Positions 58,203 to 64,000 of a DNA stretch of 64,000 nt are shown here, piece by piece. The DNA is from Hypomesus transpacificus (taxonomy: Eukaryota; Chordata; Actinopteri; Osmeriformes; Osmeridae). Position numbers and translations under genes: made by a program. The notes beneath the pieces are model-generated. The model did no database searches. It was not told the origin of the DNA and worked only from the letters and a program-made list of their open reading frames with translations. How positions within the stretch are numbered: position 1 is the first letter of the stretch; the number at the start of each line of letters is the position of its first letter. The stretch covers positions 1,515,479-1,579,478 of the forward strand of contig NC_061068.1 in assembly GCF_021917145.1 (NCBI RefSeq). Direction: 5' to 3'.

Positions 58203-59483
58203 GGCCGAATCCCAATACTCTGTCTTATCCCTAGCCCTTACCCTTACCCCTAAACCCTAACCCTTACCCCTAGCCCTAACCCTTACCCTTACCCATAGCC
58301 CTTACCCTTACCCTTACCCCTAAACCCTAACCCTAACCCTTACCCCTAAACCCTAACCCTTACCCCTAGCCCTAACCCTTATCCCTAGCCCTTACCCCTA
58401 AACCCTAACCCTTACCCCTAGCCCTTACCCTTACCCCTAAACCCTAACCCTTACCCCTAGCCCTAGCCCTTACCCTTACCCCTAAACCCTAACCCTTACC
58501 CCTAGCCCTTACCCTTACCCTTACCCCTAAACCCTAACCCTTACCCCTACCCCTACCCCTTACCCCTAAACCCTAACCCTTACACCTAGCCCTTAGTTTT
58601 GCACGTTCCCGTGAAAGTAAGGGCTGTCCCAATACTGTTTTTGAGATAGGGGTAGGGCTAAGACGAAGGGGTATACACCCCTTAACACCAAGTAAGATCG
58701 GGAGCTTACTTGAAACCTAGGGGTATGTTAATACTGAGCTACCTGCAACACATGCGGCAGATCATCCAGAGAGTCCCATAAATGTAATATTTTCGGCTTA
58801 AATAATTCATATGTATTTGCAACCATGTTCTTAATTGAAATGTTTGAAAAAATCGCCAGTTTGCTGCGCTAACGTTACATTGCTTATTTGCACAGTCCTG
58901 TATTTCTCTGATTAGCCTTAAATGGACTCTATGCATGTCAACAGTTTTAATTAAACTCCATTAGCAGCGAATTTCAAACTAATTTCATTTGATATCAGTG
59001 CATAACACAACTTGTTTTGGAGACAAAAAGTGGTGTCTCATTTCATAGGGCTATGTAGCCATTACCCCTCAGTTTCGAGACACAAGGCTAGGGGTAAACT
59101 AAGGGCTAGGGGTAGACTAAGGGCTAGGGGTAGACTAAGGGCTAGGGGTAGACTAAGGGCTAGGGGTTAACTAAGGGCTAGGGGTAGACTAAGGGCTAGG
59201 GGTAGACTAAGGGCTAGGGGTAGACTAAGGGCTAGGGGTTAACTAAGGGCTAGGGGTAGACTAAGGGCTAGGGGTAGACTAAGGGCTAGGGGTTAACTAA
59301 GGGCTAGGGGTAGACTAAGGGCTAGGGGTAGACTAAGGGCTAGGGGTAGACTAAGGGCTAGGGGTAGGGGTAAGGGCTAGGGGTAGACTAAGGGCTAGGG
59401 GTAAGGGGTAGGGGTAAGGGCTAGGGGTAGACTAAGGGCTAGGGGTAAGGGTAAGGGGTAAGACAGAGTATTGGTATTCGGAC
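58203..59483. mobile_element. 1.28 kb inverted-repeat element with telomere-like arms, TTA target duplications
   Basis: The left end reads GGCCGAATCCCAATACTCTG and continues TCTTA. The right end is its near reverse complement (GTCCGAATACCAATACTCTG on the minus strand). TTA stands outside both ends (58200-58202 and 59484-59486). Inside, 58230-58590 is C-rich (CCCTAACCC, CCCTTACCCC) and 59090-59465 is G-rich (AGGGGTAGACTAAGGGCT). A unique centre lies between them. TTA duplications and terminal inverted repeats fit the PIF/Harbinger superfamily. No transposase is seen. Confidence 0.75.
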
Positions 59484-59793
59484 TTAGTCTAAGTCTGGAG
59501 CTCTTGTAATACCAGGGACACCACCTCCTGCAGGGGGAACCACAACATCCACATCAACCACCAACACCATAACACACCATCCACATTCCCCGAGAAAGGA
59601 CCCACTGCAGACAACAGTGTGTGTGTGTGTGGGTGCGTGCGTGATTGAATGGCTTCTCACTGTGGTCACAGGTTTCAAATGTCACATTCTCATATTGCCA
59701 AGTTCATCATTTTCCACCGACACAGACAGTCATCTGATGGATGACTGCATGAGGAGATATCCCCCCCCCCAGGACACTACATCTGATACATCT

Positions 59794-60464
59794 CTCCTCC
59801 TCCTCCTCCTCCTCCTCCTCCTCCTCCTCCTCCTCCTCCTCCTCCTCCTCCTCCTCCTCCTCCTCCTCCTCCTCCTCCTCCTCCTCCTCCTCTCCTCCTC
59901 CTCCTCCTCCTCCTCCTCCTCCTCCTCCTCCTCCTCCTCCTCCTCCTCCTCCTCCTCCTCCTCCTCCTCCTCCTCCTCCTCCTCCTCCTCCTCCTCCTCC
60001 TCCTCCTCCTCCTCCTCCTCCTCCTCCTCCTCCCTCCTCCTCCTCCTCCTCCTCCTCCTCCTCCTCCTCCTCCTCCTCTCCTCCTCCTCCTCCTCCTCCT
60101 CCTCTCCTCCTCCTCCTCCTCCTCCTCCTCCTCCTCCTCCTCCTCCTCCTCCTCCTCCTCCTCCTCCTCCCCTCCTCCTCCTCCTCCTCTCCTCCTCCTC
60201 CTCTCCTCCTCCTCCTCCTCCTCCTCCTCCTCCTCCTCCTCCTCCTCCTCCTCCTCCTCCTCCTCCTCCTCCTCCTCCTCCTCCTCCTCCTCCTCCTCCT
60301 CCTCCTCCTCCTCCTCCTCCTCCTCCTCCTCCTCCTCCTCCTCCTCCTCCTCCTCCTCCTCCTCCTCCTCCTCCTCCTCCTCCTCCTCCTCCTCCTCCTC
60401 CTCCTCCTCCTCCTCCTCCTCCTCCTCCTCCTCCTCCTCCTCCTCCTCCTCCTCCTCCTCCTCC
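59794..60464. repeat. CTC trinucleotide microsatellite, 671 bp
   Basis: An almost pure CTC run (GGA on the minus strand) with only a handful of single-base slips that change frame. This creates spurious poly-Ser/Leu/Pro and poly-Glu/Gly/Arg open frames. Its true length is likely underestimated. Confidence 0.98.
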
Positions 60465-60624
60465 CAGGGTCTGGAGGAGGGGGTCTGGAGGAGGCTCCAC
60501 ACTGACTCCCAGCTCCCTCTGATCCTCCCCCCAAAGAGGCTGTGGAGATCCACCCTGTGTAGGGTTTGTGTGGAGAAGAGAGCTCAGGCAGGATTAACAC
60601 AAGGCCCATGGATGAGTCATCACT

Positions 60625-60808
60625 GGCGGGGGGAGGGTGGAGGGAGGGGTGGAGGGAGGGGGGGAGGCATGGAAGGGGAGGGGGGGAGGCATGGAAGGGG
60701 GAGGGGGGGAGGCATGGAAGGGGGAGGGGGGGAAGGAGGAGGGAGGGGGGGAGGGAGGGGGGGAAGTATGGAAGGGGGAGGGGGGGAGGCATGGAAGGGG
60801 AGGGGGTC
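60625..60808. repeat. GGCATGGAAGGGGGAGGGGG array
   Basis: About seven G-rich units of 22 to 25 bp follow the GGA microsatellite. The spaced G-runs could form quadruplexes. Confidence 0.9.
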
Positions 60809-61774
60809 GCCTCACGACTGAGACCTGAGGACGTCACACTGCTGAGGGCATTGCTGCACTGTTACGACAAGCCTGGCTCGTCCTCACAGCTGCAGCGAGG
60901 ACGTCGGCATGGTGACGCGGTTCACATCGCTAGCAGGGGGTGTTGTTGACGTTATGCACGCACACAGACACGACATCTCATCTGACGGTGTAGTGCATGA
61001 GTACAATGTGAGGCGTGTATGTTGTGTGTGTGTGCGCGTGTATGTTTGTATGAGTGAGTGAGTGTGTGTGTGAGTGAGTGTGTGTGAGAGTGCGTGTGTG
61101 TGTGTGTGTGTGAGAGAGTGTGTGTGTGTCTGCATGCCTTCTTGCTTGTGACCTCCATGGATCGTCAGGATGAATGGCTGTCCACACAGACATGTCCACA
61201 GGGTGTTCCCATAGCAGGCGCGCTAGCAGCCTGCTAGGGAGCTCTGCAGTCCTCCTCCAGGGATCCATCTGTGTGTGTGTGTTTGTATCTGTGTGCATGT
61301 GTGTTTGTGTGTGTGAGAGAGATTGTGTGATTGTGGGCATATCTCTGTCCGCTAACTGAATGTCCTGGCTAACTGAATGAACATGACGTTCATTTGCCCG
61401 GGGCCACAGATGCTGCCCTCACAGCGTTTAGGCCCCTCAGACACACACACGTCCCAGCAGCACTGGAGGACAGCTCTGACAGTCTAACAGACGAGGCCAG
61501 ATCTGACTGCTGTGACTTGAACAGTCACTATCCTCCTGCTCCCCCTGCAGCAAGTCTCCCAGGAGAACCCCCAGCTTTGGGCTGGAACACAACTGGATCT
61601 GGATACAATGTTGATTAGTTAGTGTCCACTGGGGTTTTAGATGTGAAAAAGCAGCACAAAGAAGCCAGGCTAGTCTAGTTTCAAAAACCTTTTGACTAAA
61701 TCCATATTTAGAAAAACATAGCTCTTGTACAAGAACCGTATGAACACCACTTTCTCTTTTTCAAACCAGTAACT

Positions 61775-61858
61775 TCCCTCCTCCCTCCCTCCCTCCCTCC
61801 CTCCCTCCCTCCCTCCCTCCCTCCCTCCCTCCCTCCCTCCCTCCCTCCCTCCCTCCTC
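61775..61858. repeat. CCCT tetranucleotide microsatellite
   Basis: About 20 units of CCCT. Confidence 0.95.
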
Positions 61859-62744
61859 CCTCCTTCCTCCCTCCACCTCCACTTCCCACTACACTACAAT
61901 AGAAGAGCGTTGGGCTGCTAAGTGCTGGGTTCTAGAGAGCCCCCTGGAACCACAAGGAAATCTCCTCTAAATAACAAACAACTCCATCACATTAATCTGC
62001 TCTGCCCTGTCTCGTCCTGTCCCGGCCCTCTTTAAGTTGTTTTCCAATGTGGGTTGGGTTCTCATCAGTAAATGAGATTTGAAGAGCTCTAAGTAGCCCT
62101 TACATCACCAGTGTGCAGGGGGGGGGGGGGGGGGGGTTGCGCGCCGCAAGCTACCTCCCTGACACTGGGACAGCAGCAACTCCAGATTAGCAGCTATTTC
62201 CATCCGTTAGCGATGCAGGGGAAAGCCCTAAAGAACGAGGTCTTCGAGGAAAGCGCCTGACACCCACAGAACAAGCAGGTCCTCACTGACCTCTTTGGCA
62301 CCAGGAAATGCATCGTCGACACTCTGCGGGGGAGCCCAAACAAGCTAGGCAGGAAGACCGGAATATTACCACATCTCCCTGTTGCAAAGGAAAGCACACA
62401 TCTCCATCTGGTTGCCAAGTACCTGACAAACAGACCACACACCACAGCAGCTCCTGGCTGTGACGGAGGGAGACTGATAACTCAGTTTAACCCCTCCAGG
62501 ACACGTCCACACAGACTGTCTGCCCAGACGGCCTGCCTGCCTGCCCAGACGGCCTGCCTGCCTGCCGTCTCTCCCCCTCCCTGGTCCTCTGGTCAGACAG
62601 CAGAGTAGAGGATGGGAGTTCAGGTGTCCCGGGCAGAGAGAGCTGCTGATGCAGACGGGGGTGTGAATAACCCTGGAAGTCCACATGAAGTACAGACTAC
62701 AACAGCTGTCCACCCTGCTGGTCTTTTAACATCAGAACAGTCCA

Positions 62745-63045
62745 ACACACACACACACACACTCGCCTGTCTAGTCCAGCCGGACACACACACACTCTCT
62801 TCCACCTGTCTAGTCCAGCCAAACACACACACACTCTCTCACCTGTCTAGTCCAGCCAAACACACACACACACACAAACTCTCACCTGTCTAGTCCAGCC
62901 AAACACACACACAAACTCCCACCTGTCTAGTCCAGCCAAACACACACACACACACACACACACAAACTCCTACCTGTCTAGTCCAACACACACACACACA
63001 AAATCCCACCTGTCTAGTCCAGCCAAACACACACTCTCTTCCACC
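62745..63045. repeat. CACCTGTCTAGTCCAGCC plus CA-run composite repeat
   Basis: Seven or so copies of CACCTGTCTAGTCCAGCCAA are each followed by a variable CA run. Confidence 0.9.
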
Positions 63046-63285
63046 TCTAACCAGTCCAGGCCACACAAGTCAGTTCACCCCCGTCTAGCATACAGACTGT
63101 AGAGTGTAGAATACAGTACAGTAAACCACATGCTATTGTATGGGACTATAGTACTGACAGCAGAGAGAACTAGGACCCCACTCTCCTCAAGGTTACCTTG
63201 TCATCCTGAGACAGGCAGGCAGGCACAGATGTTTACCTTGTCCTCTTCTCCAACCCGGGACTCCTCCGTCCAGAGATCTGCTCTC

Positions 63286-63430
63286 CCCCTCTCAGCGTCT
63301 CCCTCTCAGCACACGGTCAGCGTCTCCCTCTCTCAGCACACGGCCAGCGTCTCCCCCTCTCAGCGTCTCCCTCTCAGCACACGGCCAGCGTCTCCCTCTC
63401 TCAGCGTCTCCCTCTCTCAGCACACGGCCA
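63286..63430. repeat. CAGCGTCTCCCTCTCAGCAC repeat
   Basis: Repeated CAGCGTCTCCCTCTCAGCAC units, some followed by ACGGC. Confidence 0.9.
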
Positions 63431-64000
63431 GCATCGCTGGGAGCCGGGCAGTACCGGAGAGAGGTATCCCTCGAGCACCACGGACACACCGACTGCAGAC
63501 CCGCCGCTACTCCACACACACACACACAGCGGGGACACACACCGGGTGTTGGGTTGCAAACGCAGAAGTTGCAGGCTCGGACACCAAGGAGCTTCTATAG
63601 TCCCACACACGGCTAGACCGTGCCCCTGGATGAGTCCCAGAGAGAGGGGAGGGAGGGAAGGAAGGAGAGAGGGAGAGAGAGAGAGAAGAGAAAGTGAGAG
63701 AGAGAACGTGCGATGGAGAGGAAGGGAGGGACGGAGAGGTGACCCTGCTAAGCCTCTTTCCTCGTCTGTTTGTTGGACAAGCTGAGACACAAGAGGACAG
63801 ATTAGACTTTCACAGCAACAACTCCTTTCTAACTGGCTGGCTGGCTGGCTGCCCTGCCTGGCTGCCTAACTGACTGGCCATGCAGGCAATGTAGTGGTTC
63901 TAATTTTAACCTACGTCCCTGTAGGATTTAGAGGACCTATGATTAGAGGGTCTATTAGGGGGTAGTTCCACGGGCTGGGCCATGGTGAGTCAACAACAGT

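Larger units (their letters stand above)
53793..64000. other. Region upstream of IP6K1 coding exons, no gene supported
   Basis: Repeat-rich sequence that probably contains IP6K1 5' noncoding exons and promoter. One exon-like spot is GCCATCATGGCTGACATGCC followed by TGAAG/GTGAGC on the minus strand near 55064-55092. It has a good Kozak context and donor, but its peptide is not recognised. No further protein family was found on either strand. Confidence 0.6.

Noticed and set aside
58230..59465. True telomere or chromosome end
   Set aside because: The repeats are mixed (CCCTTA, CCCCTA, CCCTAAA), occur in both orientations, are bounded by inverted repeats and continue into unique DNA on both sides.
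59617..60837. Poly-Ser/Leu/Pro and poly-Glu/Gly/Arg frames up to 376 codons
   Set aside because: Six-frame products of a CTC microsatellite.

Overview
The window looks like a piece of a teleost (ray-finned fish) nuclear chromosome. It shows compact multi-exon vertebrate genes, repeated tRNA-derived SINEs of a type common in fish, dense CA/GA/GGA microsatellites and minisatellites, and one 100-base N gap at 41963-42062. The species cannot be named from the sequence. There are no bacterial, plasmid, phage or CRISPR features.

Five protein-coding genes were recognised, all on the minus strand. Left to right: RNF123 (306-15436, amino-terminal half only, the rest lies off the left edge); TERF2IP/RAP1 (17341-20197); LMCD1 (23816-33202); GMPPB (36138-39371, complete, 360 codons plus stop); IP6K1 (42258-50653). 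Exons were rebuilt by hand from splice sites and reading phase and by comparison with remembered human proteins. Every junction in the first four genes keeps frame. IP6K1 keeps frame only if two single-base homopolymer discrepancies are allowed for. The rest of the window is introns, short intergenic spacers and a repeat-rich 13 kb stretch (about 50.85-64 kb) upstream of the IP6K1 coding exons. No further gene could be supported there.

The genes do not form a pathway. RNF123 is a ubiquitin ligase, TERF2IP a telomere/shelterin protein, LMCD1 a LIM-domain transcriptional cofactor, GMPPB makes GDP-mannose, and IP6K1 makes inositol pyrophosphates. RNF123, GMPPB and IP6K1 are close neighbours in human 3p21.31, so the block is partly ancestral. 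TERF2IP and LMCD1 sit between them here.

The main surprises are the following. (1) RNF123 has two AT-AC introns with near-perfect U12 (minor spliceosome) donor and branch-point motifs. One carries a SINE inserted beside the branch point. (2) IP6K1 has two apparent frameshifts in homopolymers and a GT-AG intron that also looks U12-like. (3) LMCD1 ends early and lacks the last part of its second LIM domain. (4) GMPPB has a 34-codon uORF whose stop overlaps the start codon. (5) A 1.28 kb element with terminal inverted repeats and TTA target duplications carries telomere-like arrays in opposite orientation. (6) A 4.5 kb insertion in RNF123 is flanked by 11-bp direct repeats. (7) Very large satellites are present, including 671 bp of almost pure CTC repeat.
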